Source: Charina bottae (Eukaryota; Chordata; Lepidosauria; Squamata; Charinaidae). Taken from it: a stretch of DNA of 64,000 bases. The position numbers and the translations under genes are program-made. The notes below the pieces were generated by a model that did no database searches, was not told the origin of the DNA, and saw only the letters and a program-made list of their open reading frames with translations. The stretch covers positions 32,951,414-33,015,413 of the forward strand of contig JALMGJ010000002.1 in NCBI GenBank assembly GCA_023362775.1, read 5' to 3'. The first letter of the stretch is position 1. The number at the start of each line of letters is the position of its first letter. This document shows positions 63,945-64,000 of the stretch, piece after piece.

Positions 63945-64000
63945 TATTTTACTTATTTATTGGATTTATCATCGTCCCAAGGGGGACTCTGGGCGGTTTA
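63945..64000. repeat. L2/CR1-like 3' end at window edge
   Basis: TTATTTATTGGATTTATC then AAGGGGGACTCTGGGCGGTT, the usual style of such LINE ends; cut by the window. Confidence 0.45.

Larger units (their letters stand above)
61751..64000 (-). mobile_element. L1-D, unit 3 copy, more complete
   Basis: Minus strand: 3' end at the left; ORF2 C-terminal part near 62286-62580; RT C-terminal part 62873-62556 (VRYLGVILSNMNCMLFQNNY, ISKFIWQGKKPGIKYKLL); RT further upstream 63000-63290; endonuclease C-terminal part 63798-63538 (KTFSDHNPVRLII, FRWRLNEAIL); continuing past the window. Frameshifted throughout. Interrupted by (TTTA)n and a 220-bp repeat. Its intact stretches show what units 1 and 2 lost. 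Confidence 0.78.

Noticed and set aside
1..64000. CRISPR arrays or bacterial operons
   Set aside because: Regular short repeats are microsatellites; the gene content is vertebrate.

Overview
The window is vertebrate genomic DNA, very probably from a squamate reptile (lizard or snake). Two complete six-exon vomeronasal type-2 receptor (V2R) genes lie in tandem on the plus strand, embedded in a dense retrotransposon mosaic. The mosaic includes BovB/RTE LINEs with a BovB-tailed tRNA SINE, L1 and L2-like LINEs, GIY-YIG Penelope-like elements, Ty1/copia, chromodomain Ty3/gypsy and a Tc1 transposon. No bacterial gene, CRISPR array or rRNA was seen. The species cannot be named from this sequence.

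Layout. 1-11.5 kb: nested elements ahead of the receptor array. A gypsy element (1-2229) sits in an L1 (2.23-7.78 kb), which appears to sit in a second L1 (7.78-10.38 kb); a Penelope-like element (PLE) follows. 11.5-45 kb: tandem unit 1, with V2R-1 (exons at 20132, 28065, 29514, 33000, 34975 and 36197). It is swollen by a 5.1-kb insertion at 13257-18342 (holding BovB, SINE, hammerhead element and Tc1), a copia with an intact full-length BovB inside it (21672-27987, intron 1), a copia fragment in intron 4, and a complete-boundary copia downstream (38481-44455). 45-61.5 kb: tandem unit 2, with V2R-2 (exons at 47674, 49286, 50651, 55361, 56666 and 57720), two inverted-repeat Penelope insertions and a downstream BovB plus L2 fragment. 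From about 61.5 kb to the end a third copy of the unit begins and runs off the window.

Because the units are paralogous, many insertions in one unit can be checked against an empty site in the other, and target-site duplications (TSDs) were read directly. Both V2R genes keep open reading frames, matching exon lengths (221, 289, 837, 228, 127, 911 bp) and GT/AG sites, giving 870-residue class C GPCRs. They resemble each other in a patchwork: exons 4 and 6 are nearly identical, exons 3 and 5 strongly diverged.

The least ordinary signals are: (i) repeated hammerhead-ribozyme-like cores in Penelope-type insertions, several of them head-to-head inverted repeats with 10-15 bp TSDs; (ii) a copia element whose primer-binding site matches the anticodon arm of initiator tRNA-Met, the Drosophila copia type of half-tRNA priming; (iii) an intact, apparently full-length BovB; (iv) an intact Tc1 with about 200-bp terminal inverted repeats; (v) a copia fragment flanked by a 98-bp duplication of receptor intron; (vi) a roughly 2.5-kb orphan segment replacing copia integrase. 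All percentages and alignments were made by eye.
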